DNA of 64,000 nucleotides, taken from contig NZ_JAKVCW010000005.1 in the NCBI RefSeq assembly GCF_022448905.1, positions 62,001 through 126,000 of the forward strand, given 5' to 3'. The translations under genes were made by a program, and so were the position numbers. The first letter of the stretch is position 1. Each line of letters begins with the position of its first letter. The DNA comes from Shimia sp. Lineage in GTDB: Bacteria > Pseudomonadota > Alphaproteobacteria > Rhodobacterales > Rhodobacteraceae. This document shows positions 35,084-44,822 of the stretch, piece by piece. Under the pieces are notes generated by a model, which was not told the DNA's origin, ran no database searches, and was given only the letters and a program-made list of their open reading frames with translations.

Positions 35084-35393
35084 GGTAGATGGTGTCACCA
35101 AGAAGCATCGTCGGCAAACACTCAACCAACACAGCCAGAATGGCAGATGCAGCCTAAACATTTTCTCATGTTAACGTTGGCTTAAGGCTGGGTTTTTAGG
35201 AGTGAGATCGGGACCTTTGGCGCGCATCTGAGACGCTCCGAAGTTCTAGCTGGTAGATTGGCGGTTCCCCGCAATTTTTACAGGCGTTCCTGCTTGAAAA
35301 GCAACGTCTGCTTGCGTTGATCCGTCAACCACCTTATGTCCTCGCCATGCCCGAAATGGGCGAATTTAACGCAGTTATCCAAGGCTATTGCTT
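35084..35393. other. Intergenic gap, start of the first glycan island
   Basis: About 310 nt between the TSUP gene and the pyruvyl-transferase gene. I see no convincing gene, strong hairpin or known RNA. It presumably holds the promoter of the three-gene glycan operon downstream and is more AT-rich than the flanking chromosome. Confidence 0.4.
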
Positions 35394-36686
35394 ATGACCC
35401 GGATTTTGATGCGCGGTGGAAAATCCCCGTTTCAATATATCTCTTACGAAGACACATTAGCTCGCAACAAATTGGGTACCAACAGCGGAAACCTGATTTT
35501 CGCGGAGTCGGTTTGGCGGACCCTGTCGACAAAAAACACGACTCTCCGCATGAACGGCTATTCGGCGAGGCCCAGCCGCGCGGCCGTCGTGAATTCGGAC
35601 TATGATGTGGTGGTGCTTCCGTTTGCCAATGCGTTTCGCACGTCCTTTTTGCCTCATCTGCGCAAATTTACCGATTTGGTAGAGCAGCTCAAAATTCCGG
35701 TTGTAGTCACTGGCGTGGGAGCGCAGGCTGGTTTGGATGCGACGCCTGAGGCAATTGCCGAAATGGGGCCAGATGTGGCTGCATTCTGTAAGGCAGTGTT
35801 GAAGCGTTCTGCCTCTATTGGGGTTCGGGGTGAGTACACCTATGAATTTCTGCGCAGCCTCGGATTTTCGGATGACGAAATCGATGTGATCGGATGTCCG
35901 TCGATGTTTTATCATGGCGCAAGTCTTCCGCAGATACAGACCCGCGAGGAGCTTTTGCCCTCTGATAAAGTCTCGATGAATGTCTCCCCTTATGTGAGAG
36001 GTATCAGCAAAATTTTTGAGCGGAACTATAAGCACTATGAAAAACTAGTGTATATTCCGCAAAATAATGAAAGCCTTGATCAAATACTATGGAATGGCGA
36101 GTTTTTGGAACAGCCTGGCAAGGTTTTTCCCAAGACCACAGACCACCCGATGTTTGAAGAGGATCGGCTGCGCATGTTCATAGACACCAAAACCTGGCTT
36201 GATCATTTGCGCAAATACGATTTTGTGTTTGGCACACGCATTCACGGCAATGTTATGGGCCTTCTAGCGGGCACGCCTTCCTTTGTTATGGCGCATGATA
36301 GCCGCACACTGGAACTAGCACGCTACTTCGAAATCCCACACAAACCGATGTCGGATATCTCTCCCAAGGTGCTGGCTTGCGAGCTTTATGCGGAAGCCGA
36401 TTACGGTCCATTGCAACGGAACCACGCGGCCCGCTTTGAAACCTGGTTGTCTTTCCTTGAGAAAAACAATTTGCGCCATGTCTATCAAGAAGGCGAGGAC
36501 AAAGGTGAAGCTTTCGAGAAAAAGTTGGCCCAGGCTCATTTCCCCGGTGAAATGCCCACCTTGCCTCACCAAACTGAAGCTCATCGGACCGAACGTTTGA
36601 AGTGGCAAGCCAATCAAACAAAGAAAAAACACCGTGGGCTGAAGACATACGTGAAACGAGTCACACAAGCGGTGCTAGGAAAATGA
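35394..36686 (+). CDS. Polysaccharide pyruvyl transferase family protein
   Basis: 430 aa. Resembles the CsaB/WcaK-type pyruvyl transferase family (PF04230) that adds ketal pyruvate to surface polysaccharides: RNKLGTNSGNLIFAESVWR near the N terminus, VVVTGVGAQAG in the middle and the characteristic FVFGTRIHGNVMGLLAGTPSF segment at about residues 280-300. ATG at 35394 chosen; a TTG two codons upstream is possible. The stop overlaps the next start by ATGA, so it belongs to one operon with the two genes that follow. Confidence 0.85.
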   Translation: MTRILMRGGKSPFQYISYEDTLARNKLGTNSGNLIFAESVWRTLSTKNTTLRMNGYSARPSRAAVVNSDYDVVVLPFANAFRTSFLPHLRKFTDLVEQLKIPVVVTGVGAQAGLDATPEAIAEMGPDVAAFCKAVLKRSASIGVRGEYTYEFLRSLGFSDDEIDVIGCPSMFYHGASLPQIQTREELLPSDKVSMNVSPYVRGISKIFERNYKHYEKLVYIPQNNESLDQILWNGEFLEQPGKVFPKTTDHPMFEEDRLRMFIDTKTWLDHLRKYDFVFGTRIHGNVMGLLAGTPSFVMAHDSRTLELARYFEIPHKPMSDISPKVLACELYAEADYGPLQRNHAARFETWLSFLEKNNLRHVYQEGEDKGEAFEKKLAQAHFPGEMPTLPHQTEAHRTERLKWQANQTKKKHRGLKTYVKRVTQAVLGK

Positions 36687-38038
36687 GCGAATCTGCCTTC
36701 ATCATTCTTGCTGGCGGTTCTGGGACGCGCTTCCGGTCGGAAAAGCCAAAACAGTTGGCCATGTTGGCGGGAAAGACGATTTTGCAGCACACGTTGGAAA
36801 ACGTCGCGGCCTGCGAAAACGTGAAGCAGATCATTTTGGTCAGCCGCGGAACAATCCTGGACGAAGCGAAGAAAATTGTCTCCGATATTGCGCATCCTTC
36901 GATCAAAATTGTTGAAGGTGGATCAAATCGTCTGGAATCCACCCGAGCGGGTTTGCAGGCAGTTGAAGGCCCAGCCGAAACCAAGGTTCTGGTGCATGAC
37001 GGCGTGCGCCCATTCATCAAGCACGACGTAATCAACGCCTGTTACAGTGGCTTGGATATTTACGATGCTGTGGACGTGGTGATCCCGTCCGCGGATACGT
37101 TGGTTGAAGTGGATCCGGGTGCCATAGATCTGATTGGGCGGATTCCCCGTCGCGAAGCCTTTCGTCGGGGACAGACACCGCAAGGTTTTTGGCTCGGAAA
37201 ACTGCGTGACGTGATCGACGAGGTGCCGGATCTGGCCGCGGCAACGTTTACTGATGATTGCGGCATGTATCTGGCGGCCCGCCCGCAGGCAAAGATCGGT
37301 TTGATTGACGGGGATGAAAGCAACATCAAAATCACCCATCCGATTGATCTGTTCATGGCAGAGCAACTGATCATGACCGGTCAAACCGGGGCTCAGGCGC
37401 GTGCTTCTAACGTGGACGTCTCGGCGATGAATATCGTGATCTTTGGCGCCAGTTCCGGTCTGGGTGAAGATGCGAAGATCTACCTTGAGAACCTTGGAGC
37501 CACTGTTCACGGCGCATCGCGCAGTGCAGGCTGTGACATTTCAAGGGCCGATGATGTGGCCGCGACGCTAGAAGCTGCCGCGGCGAAAGGGCCAATCGAT
37601 GCGGTCATCAATTTTGCGGGTGTGCTACACATCGGAAAACTGGCGGAGATCGATCCAAACGATCTGGAGCGGGTTGTGCAGACCAATTATATGGGGGCGC
37701 TAAATATCGCGCGCCTGTCTTATGACTTCTTAAAGGCGTCCAAAGGCCAGTTGATGCTGGTGTCTTCGTCATCCTATTATCGTGGCCGTAAAGACTACGC
37801 TGTCTATTCTTCTTCCAAAGCCGCAGTGGTCAACCTGACACAGGCGCTGTGTGAGGAATGGGCACCAGACGATGTGCGGGTGAATTGTATCGTGCCGCGA
37901 CGGGCAAATACGCCTATGCGCCACGCGGCCTTCCCCGGGGAAGATCCAAGCACTTTGTTGCAGCCGAAAGAGGTGTCTTTGCAAGTGCTCAAGTTGCTGA
38001 AGTCGCCGGATTCCGGAATAATAAATCATGTTTATTAA
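36683..38038 (+). CDS. Bifunctional ribitol-5-phosphate cytidylyltransferase / SDR reductase (Bcs1/TarI-TarJ-like)
   Basis: 451-aa fusion. The N-terminal nucleotidyltransferase (about 1-230) of the IspD/TarI type has IILAGGSGTRFRSEKPKQL, LVHDGVRPF and RGQTPQGFW. The C-terminal short-chain dehydrogenase (about 250-450) has the cofactor motif IFGASSGLG, catalytic Ser in LVSSSSYYRG and YAVYSSSKAA with the Tyr-x-x-x-Lys pattern. Such fusions (H. influenzae Bcs1) reduce ribulose-5-P and make CDP-ribitol for capsule. Coupled by ATGA upstream and overlapping the next gene by 11 nt. Confidence 0.88.
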   Translation: MSESAFIILAGGSGTRFRSEKPKQLAMLAGKTILQHTLENVAACENVKQIILVSRGTILDEAKKIVSDIAHPSIKIVEGGSNRLESTRAGLQAVEGPAETKVLVHDGVRPFIKHDVINACYSGLDIYDAVDVVIPSADTLVEVDPGAIDLIGRIPRREAFRRGQTPQGFWLGKLRDVIDEVPDLAAATFTDDCGMYLAARPQAKIGLIDGDESNIKITHPIDLFMAEQLIMTGQTGAQARASNVDVSAMNIVIFGASSGLGEDAKIYLENLGATVHGASRSAGCDISRADDVAATLEAAAAKGPIDAVINFAGVLHIGKLAEIDPNDLERVVQTNYMGALNIARLSYDFLKASKGQLMLVSSSSYYRGRKDYAVYSSSKAAVVNLTQALCEEWAPDDVRVNCIVPRRANTPMRHAAFPGEDPSTLLQPKEVSLQVLKLLKSPDSGIINHVY

Positions 38039-39299
38039 GCTGCTCAAAAACGTCGGAAAAGAAGCTGCCAGGGCTTTTGTGACGCGCGAAAATGTGCAGT
38101 CGATCAAAAAGTACGCAGGTTCCGGGGTTGCGGTTCGCTCAGCGTGTTTTCATGCGATTTCCGCAAATGAAATGGACCTGAAAACACCTCTGCCAGACAT
38201 AGAGTATGTAGTCTACTATGCTGAGAAGAACGCGTTGAGCCACTACAATATGTGGAACCCGGTCTTTTCGAAACGGCCGGGAACTCACGCTTCGATTTTT
38301 CGCCTTTCCGCTGGCTGGTGGTCAGTAAATGACGACCCACACGTTTACCCCATTTCAACAATGGCTCAAATTGAGCCGTTGTTGAACCGCATGCCAAATC
38401 TGAAGGCTGTTTTCTACCCGGCCAACAATGGCGCGAATATGCAAGTCGTGCGCAACACGGATCTGACCCATGTGTTTCTTGGCCATGGCGATAGCAACAA
38501 AGCCTCCAGCGCCAACAAATGCTTCCGTCTTTATGATGAGGTTTGGGTGGCAGGTCAGGCGCATCGCGACCGTTTTGACCGGGTGTCCGGCGATTATTCT
38601 GCGCTGAAGTTTCCTATTGTGGGTCAGCCGTGGATGCAGGACTGGTTCAAGTCGTTGCCAAAATACGGCTTGGAAGAGCGGAACCAATGGGGCTATTTCC
38701 CTACTTGGCGTGGGTATTACGCCAACACCAATTATTCCTCCCTTGATATCATCAAAGGCATCGCGGCCGTTGCGCAAGAGAGTTTGGGAGACACGGCGGC
38801 TGGCTTCCTGAAGCTACACCCTTGGTCCACGAACGCCGACGTGAAAGCGGTTTCAAGGGTTGTGGAAGCGCATAAGCCACCGCAGATCACTAAGACGATT
38901 GATGAGAATGGTGAGGCGTTATCAGCTCCTGAAGTTGGACTGTTTTTGCCGGACCAGGGCACTCAACTGCGCGATATCTTGAAAAAGCCACTGCGCTTTG
39001 TCGTTTGTGATATCTCGGCGGCGGTGACGGAGTGTCTTTTCATCAATGTGCCGATCTTTTTGTACTATCCGCAGCCGCCTGCATTGGTGGCGGACGATTT
39101 TGAGGAGAGAAATGCGTTTTGCTATCTCTACCGAAATGTGGATGAGCTGAAGGCGTTGCTGAAGCAGGTGATTGTTGACGGTGACGATTACCTCGCCGAA
39201 GAACGCGCGCAGGCCATGAACTACCGCGTTGATCTTGAGAAGACGGCAAACGGTCAGTTTTTTAAAGAACTGGATCGGCTGCCGAAGATAAAAGGCTAA
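38028..39299 (+). CDS. CDP-glycerol/CDP-ribitol glycerophosphotransferase-like (TagF/TarL family)
   Basis: 423 aa. It has the polyol-phosphate transferase family His motif in VFLGHGDSNKASSANKCFRLYDEVWVAGQ and the later VCDISAAVTECLFINVPIFLYYP segment that binds the CDP-polyol. Members polymerise or transfer glycerol- or ribitol-phosphate in teichoic acids and in Gram-negative capsules. Following the CDP-ribitol synthase fusion, ribitol-phosphate transfer is the likely reaction (inference). It ends the coupled operon. Confidence 0.85.
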   Translation: MFIKLLKNVGKEAARAFVTRENVQSIKKYAGSGVAVRSACFHAISANEMDLKTPLPDIEYVVYYAEKNALSHYNMWNPVFSKRPGTHASIFRLSAGWWSVNDDPHVYPISTMAQIEPLLNRMPNLKAVFYPANNGANMQVVRNTDLTHVFLGHGDSNKASSANKCFRLYDEVWVAGQAHRDRFDRVSGDYSALKFPIVGQPWMQDWFKSLPKYGLEERNQWGYFPTWRGYYANTNYSSLDIIKGIAAVAQESLGDTAAGFLKLHPWSTNADVKAVSRVVEAHKPPQITKTIDENGEALSAPEVGLFLPDQGTQLRDILKKPLRFVVCDISAAVTECLFINVPIFLYYPQPPALVADDFEERNAFCYLYRNVDELKALLKQVIVDGDDYLAEERAQAMNYRVDLEKTANGQFFKELDRLPKIKG

Positions 39300-39445
39300 T
39301 TGGCCGTGACTTGCTTGTAGGGGGCCTCCCTGCTGCAAGACCAAACCAGTAAAATGTGGTACACTGGACAAACGCGTCATCCTGCGGGGTGTTGCGTTTG
39401 TTTCAGGACTTTCAAGACAGTTCTTTTGTCGGAAGGAGACGTACC

Positions 39446-39760
39446 ATGCCCAAGTTTATGTTTATCTACCACGGTGGCGGACGACCTGAGACGCCGGAGG
39501 AAGGCGAGCAGGTCATGGCGGCCTGGACGAAATGGATGGAAGGCATCGGCGAGGATCTCGTTGATGGCGGCAATCCTGCGGGCATGTCCAAGACTGTGAC
39601 GGTGCATGGCGTTGCGCATGACGGTGGGGCCAATCCTGTGTCCGGCTACACTCTGGTGAATGCCGCCGATATGGATGCCGCCTGCGAAATCGCCAAGGGT
39701 TGCCCCATACTTGAACACGGCTTGGGCACCGTAGAAGTCGCAGAGGCGATGGAGATGTAA
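39446..39760 (+). CDS. YCII-related / DGPF-domain small protein
   Basis: 104 aa. It begins MPKFMFIYHGGG and ends in the dimeric ferredoxin-like fold typical of YCII/PhnB-like proteins (GCPILEHGLGTVEVAEAME). AAGGAG lies a few nt before the ATG at 39446. No catalytic role is evident; family members are often near sigma factors, but none is here. A strong terminator directly follows, so it is probably a monocistronic gene. Confidence 0.85.
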   Translation: MPKFMFIYHGGGRPETPEEGEQVMAAWTKWMEGIGEDLVDGGNPAGMSKTVTVHGVAHDGGANPVSGYTLVNAADMDAACEIAKGCPILEHGLGTVEVAEAMEM

Positions 39761-39786
39761 GGCGGCCGGCGGGCCGCCTTTTGTTT
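39761..39786 (+). terminator. Rho-independent terminator
   Basis: GGCGGCC-GGCG-GGCCGCC forms a 7-bp GC stem followed by TTTTGTTT, directly after the YCII-like stop. The T-run reaches the stop of the convergent asparaginase gene. Confidence 0.9.
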
Positions 39787-40780
39787 AGTTCAATGTAGAC
39801 GCCGCGCGCATGACGCCGGTTTGCAGGCCATCCCAGTTGCGGATCGGCGCATCGAGGTATTTTTGTGCCTCGGGATGGTTCGGATCCAGAACGCCTAGTT
39901 TCACCAGAATAGCGGCCAGGGCATTCTCCGAGGCGCGGGTGGCGCCGTCGATGATTTTCAAAGCCACGCCCAGTTTTTGCTCTGGCAGCATGGCAACAAA
40001 ATAGGCTTCCGCCCCGGTTTTAATCGCCACAGTGTGCCCCATAGCGCGCATCAGATTGGTACAGGCGCGGCCTTCGCCTGCGACATATTCAGGATGCTTC
40101 GCCATCGCGGTGCGCAGGCGGGCAGCGGCGGTTTCGCGGGTGCCATTGCCTTCCCGCGCCGCCGCGTAAAACGCCATCGCGCGTGCCATGCCTTTTAGGG
40201 TGCTGGCGTGGTTTGGCGCAGAACAGCCGTCGATGCCGTAGCCTGCGCTGGCCTCATGGGTCAGCTCTTCGTGTGCCGCCTGAACGGCCTTTTGCACCGG
40301 ATGATCGATGTCAGTGTAGTTGCCACCTGCGCCGAGATGTTTGGACAGGGTCAGAAAGCCGGTGTGTTTGCCGGAGCAGTTATTATGCACCCGGCACACC
40401 GGATCGTTGCAGCGGATCAACTCGTCACGAATGCCAATGTCGCGGGGTTCCTGGGGGCCACAGATCAGGTCTTCATCGCTGAAACCCTGTGCCGCCAACC
40501 AGTCGTTGACCATGGTGTTGTGGATCGCAGAGGCGTTGTGGGACGCGCAGGCCAGCGCCAGATGCTGGTCCGTCAATCCAGCCGCGTCCGCCGCGCCACT
40601 TTCCACCAAAGGCAAGGCCTGGATCATCTTGGAGGAGCTGCGCGGCAGCACAATTGCGTCCGGATCGCCCCAGGCATGGAGAATATCCCCATCGACATTA
40701 CAGACCACCGCATGGCCGGAATGCATGCTCTCCAGGATGTCTCCCCGCCGGATTTCGGTCATAGGCACGGCTTTGGTCAT
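39785..40780 (-). CDS. Asparaginase family protein (L-asparaginase II type)
   Basis: 331 aa. Shows IVLPRSSSKMIQALPLVESG and ALACASHNASAIHN, and the NCSGKHTGFL segment, all typical of the rhizobial AnsA / L-asparaginase II family that hydrolyses asparagine to aspartate and ammonia. No signal peptide. Start ATG 40780 has GCGAGAG nearby; a longer in-frame extension upstream is unlikely. Transcribed toward the terminator it shares with the YCII-like gene. Confidence 0.88.
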   Translation of the reverse strand: MTKAVPMTEIRRGDILESMHSGHAVVCNVDGDILHAWGDPDAIVLPRSSSKMIQALPLVESGAADAAGLTDQHLALACASHNASAIHNTMVNDWLAAQGFSDEDLICGPQEPRDIGIRDELIRCNDPVCRVHNNCSGKHTGFLTLSKHLGAGGNYTDIDHPVQKAVQAAHEELTHEASAGYGIDGCSAPNHASTLKGMARAMAFYAAAREGNGTRETAAARLRTAMAKHPEYVAGEGRACTNLMRAMGHTVAIKTGAEAYFVAMLPEQKLGVALKIIDGATRASENALAAILVKLGVLDPNHPEAQKYLDAPIRNWDGLQTGVMRAASTLN

Positions 40781-40949
40781 GATTTCTCTCGCAATTGTGG
40801 GCAATTTTGTGCCAACGGGTCTTTCGCGCGGCAACAAACATGGGCTAAACTCTGCGCATCGCGTATAACAATGTCCAGCCCACTTCAAATGGTGCAAAGC
40901 CAACGGGCGGACGACAGAGGCAATACACAGCTTGGAGGCTGTAAGAGCA

Positions 40950-41483
40950 ATGACATCACGTTGGGTGAAAGCGCTGGCCGTGACCGCTACTGCGGTTTGG
41001 GGCGGTATGGTATCGGCACAGGCCGCAAGCGAAAATCAGGTCAATGCGATCACCGACTGGAGCGTGTTTGAGCACAAAGACGGTGGCAAGCAGGAATGCT
41101 GGGCAGTGAGCACCGCCAAAGAGACTGTGAACACCCGCAACGGCCAGGTTGTGGCCGTGCGCCGCAGCGACATCCTGTTGATGGTGTCCTTTGTGCCAAG
41201 CGCCGATGTGGCGGCCCAAGTGGGCTTCACTGGCGGCTATCCCTTTGCGGGCGGCTCTACTGTGGATGTGTCCATTGATGGCCAAGCCTTTGTGATGATC
41301 ACCGACGGCGAATGGGCCTGGCCCGCGTCTTCCGGCGATGACGCCAAGATTGTTGCGGCGATGAAGCGCGGCGCGGATGCGACCTTTGTTGCGCGCTCCT
41401 CGCGTGGCACCAAAACCAGCGACACATTCTCTCTGCGCGGCTTCACCGCCGCTGTGGAAGACGCCGAAAAGCGCTGTAAGTAA
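40950..41483 (+). CDS. Invasion-associated locus B (IalB) family protein
   Basis: 177 aa with a signal peptide (MTSRWVKALAVTATAVWGGM, cleavage after AQAA). IalB-family features: ITDWSVFEHKDGGKQECWAVS, the SFVPSADVAAQVGFTGGYPF region, and two conserved cysteines. Periplasmic or outer-membrane associated; in Bartonella it affects erythrocyte invasion, but in free-living bacteria the function is unknown. GGAGG lies about 11 nt before the ATG at 40950. Confidence 0.88.
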   Translation: MTSRWVKALAVTATAVWGGMVSAQAASENQVNAITDWSVFEHKDGGKQECWAVSTAKETVNTRNGQVVAVRRSDILLMVSFVPSADVAAQVGFTGGYPFAGGSTVDVSIDGQAFVMITDGEWAWPASSGDDAKIVAAMKRGADATFVARSSRGTKTSDTFSLRGFTAAVEDAEKRCK

Positions 41484-41586
41484 CTGCTTCGCGCAAACCG
41501 AAGCAGGGCCCCTGCCAGGGTCCTTAAATGCCTGACATTGCCACCATGGGGGAGGCCAGCCGGATCAACCGGCTGGGTCACAAGCC

Positions 41587-42228
41587 ATGGGAGAGCAGTC
41601 AATGGCCCAGGACGTACAAACACAGGCACCAGCAATCGCGCTGGAGATCAGCAATCTGGAATTGGGCTGCGTGGCACGTGGCACCAAAATTGCGACACGA
41701 CTTGGCGAAGTGGCCATTGAAGAGCTGCGGGCTGGCGACGAGGTTGTCAGCCGGGATCACGGGCTGACGCCCGTGCGCTGGGTTGGGCGGCTGTTTGCAC
41801 AGAACGCACCGGTTAAAGTGCCTGCAGGCGCGATGGGGCGCCGGGTACCCGCACGCGATTGCTGGCTGTCGCCAGATGCGCGGCTGTGGATGAAAGGCGC
41901 GGAGTTCGAAGAGGCCTTTACCGCGTGCGAAGTACTTGTGCCGGTCAAAGACCTAGTGGGCTGGCGTGGCATCTCCGAGGACACCGCAGGTTCTTCGGAG
42001 TTTTATCTCTTTGTCTGCGACACGCCTTGTGTGGCGACGGTGGACGGTATGCATGTGGAAATGCGCCATCCCGGGCGCAATGTGGATCTGTTTGAACAGC
42101 TGGACGCCGATGAAATGGCGGAGCTGTTTCCAGAGCTCTTGGCAATGAAACAGAAAACGGACAAATGGCGGCGGCGACTGGATAAGATCGAAGCAGCGCA
42201 GGTTGTCGACGTGAAAAAGCGGGCCTAA
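41587..42228 (+). CDS. Hint-domain protein (stand-alone)
   Basis: 213 aa. The Hint domain begins at GCVARGTKIATRLGEVAIEELRAGDE (Cys at the nucleophile position) and carries the self-splicing-like LSPDARLWMKGAEF segment. No extein-like flanks and no signal peptide. Such small Hint proteins are common in Roseobacters and are often described as Hedgehog/Hint-type; function unknown. Two in-frame ATGs (41587, 41602) are candidate starts. A short hairpin precedes it after ialB. It resembles the Hint parts of the proteins at the right end of the window. Confidence 0.82.
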   Translation: MGEQSMAQDVQTQAPAIALEISNLELGCVARGTKIATRLGEVAIEELRAGDEVVSRDHGLTPVRWVGRLFAQNAPVKVPAGAMGRRVPARDCWLSPDARLWMKGAEFEEAFTACEVLVPVKDLVGWRGISEDTAGSSEFYLFVCDTPCVATVDGMHVEMRHPGRNVDLFEQLDADEMAELFPELLAMKQKTDKWRRRLDKIEAAQVVDVKKRA

Positions 42229-42905
42229 CCTGCCTCAAACCGCTTGAGGTAATCCACCAAAGTCTGGCCCGGTTCCTGCTCGAACCGGTCGCCGGGCACG
42301 AGGATGTCATTGATGCGGTCGACGCGGAATACCCGGAAATCGCTGCGCTCCTCGCACCAGCCGGTGCAGGTCCAGGCGCGGCCCCAGTATTCCATTTGCA
42401 GCGGGCGAATACGGCGGCGGCTGTGGCGACCATCTAGCGCCGTGTAGTCAATCAGCATCACCAGCTGCTCACGGATCGCGCGGCGGATGGTGGGCATGTT
42501 GCCGAAACTCGCCTCGACCTCGGGCGCGGCAAATATCTCTTTGCCAAAGCCATCCAGCGCGCCAAACATCGGCTCCGGCATCGATTGATCAATCTTGGTC
42601 AGCACCCGTGTGGCCGCCTCTTGCAACTCAGTATCCGCAGTCTGACGTACCAATGCCGCCCCAAGGTGCAGCGCCTCCAGCTCCACTTGTGTGAGCGCCA
42701 TGGGTGGCATGAACACCGGCGCGCGCAGGATGTAGCCCACCCCGCGTTCGCCTTCGACCGGAATGCCAGAGGCCACCAGCGTGTCCATGTCGCGATAAAT
42801 GGTGCGGACCGACACCTCCATCTGTTCCGCCAAATCGGACGCGGTGTGCAGACGCCCATCGCGTAGGAGCTGGATCAGATCAAAAAGACGGTCGGTCCGA
42901 CGCAT
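42225..42905 (-). CDS. WYL-domain / HTH-11 transcriptional regulator (YafY-like)
   Basis: 226 aa. N-terminal winged helix-turn-helix with LFDLIQLLRDGRLHTASDLAEQ and VSVRTIYRDMDTLVASGIPVEGERG, followed by a WYL ligand-binding domain (about 130-220) with IDYTALDGRHSRRRIRP and GWCEERSDFRVFRVDRI. Sits next to and on the same strand as the small ABM-like gene, whose expression it may control. The ligand is unknown. Confidence 0.85.
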   Translation of the reverse strand: MRRTDRLFDLIQLLRDGRLHTASDLAEQMEVSVRTIYRDMDTLVASGIPVEGERGVGYILRAPVFMPPMALTQVELEALHLGAALVRQTADTELQEAATRVLTKIDQSMPEPMFGALDGFGKEIFAAPEVEASFGNMPTIRRAIREQLVMLIDYTALDGRHSRRRIRPLQMEYWGRAWTCTGWCEERSDFRVFRVDRINDILVPGDRFEQEPGQTLVDYLKRFEAG

Positions 42906-42906
42906 T

Positions 42907-43212
42907 TTAGGATGTACTGCCTTGAATGGTGTAGTGGGTCATGCTCATGGAACTTTGATCCAGAACCGCCATGAGGTCCATCAGTTCAGGATAGGTTTCG
43001 GGATTGAATGCGGACGCTGCAGCATGGGCATGTTCAAGGCTTTCCCATTCCACTTCGTCAATCCATTCCCCATCGGCCGTGGTGGCGATGCGACGCCCGA
43101 TGAATCCCGGCTGTGCCTTGGCAAAGCTTTGGGATTTCCCCCAGGCGGCAACGGCTTGGTCCTGCGTTGCTTCGTCTTTCAGACGGTAGCGCACAATTTC
43201 GATAACAGACAT
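42907..43212 (-). CDS. ABM / dimeric alpha-beta barrel small protein
   Basis: 101 aa. It has the antibiotic biosynthesis monooxygenase-like compact fold with IEIVRYRLKDEATQDQAVAAW, PGFIGRRI and a central WIDEVEWESLEHA helix region. No obvious catalytic cluster; often such proteins act on or bind aromatic or small ligands. AGGAG lies before the ATG at 43212. Precedes the WYL regulator with 1 nt between stop and start, so both are on one transcript. Confidence 0.75.
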   Translation of the reverse strand: MSVIEIVRYRLKDEATQDQAVAAWGKSQSFAKAQPGFIGRRIATTADGEWIDEVEWESLEHAHAAASAFNPETYPELMDLMAVLDQSSMSMTHYTIQGSTS

Positions 43213-43377
43213 GATGGTCTCCTGTGTTGTCCGTTTGTGATATGCGCCTTTTCCCACAGGCCAACTGACACGGGCTGTCAGTTGGATTAGGCGTTAAGCG
43301 CGTTTTCTGGCATTATTTGCAAAACGCCCTAAATGGTGTATCTGCACCGCTTGAATTCCCAGATGAGTCACAGAGCC

Positions 43378-44571
<1,194 letters not shown>

Positions 44572-44822
44572 ACAAGCACCGTTCGGCAAGCCGCCGTAAC
44601 AGCAAGTAGTGCCGCTGATTGAGACGGTGCGGCAGATCGAATGCGACCGTGCCCAAACGAGATTTCCCAGGCAGTTCCAAAAACTCTGCCGACGGGCCCC
44701 GAAGTATTGACTTGACCGGAAAATTTGGAGATGTGTCTGTGAAAATTGGCGCTACTCGCAAGATCTTTCTAGAATCCAGTAATAAAGTGGCCATGTAAAT
44801 AAACTGCACTGTAACATTAGAA

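Noticed and set aside
41488-41525. Terminator between ialB and the Hint gene
   Set aside because: A 7-bp stem with a G-T pair (AGGGCCC/GGGTCCT) exists but no T-run follows; too weak to call.
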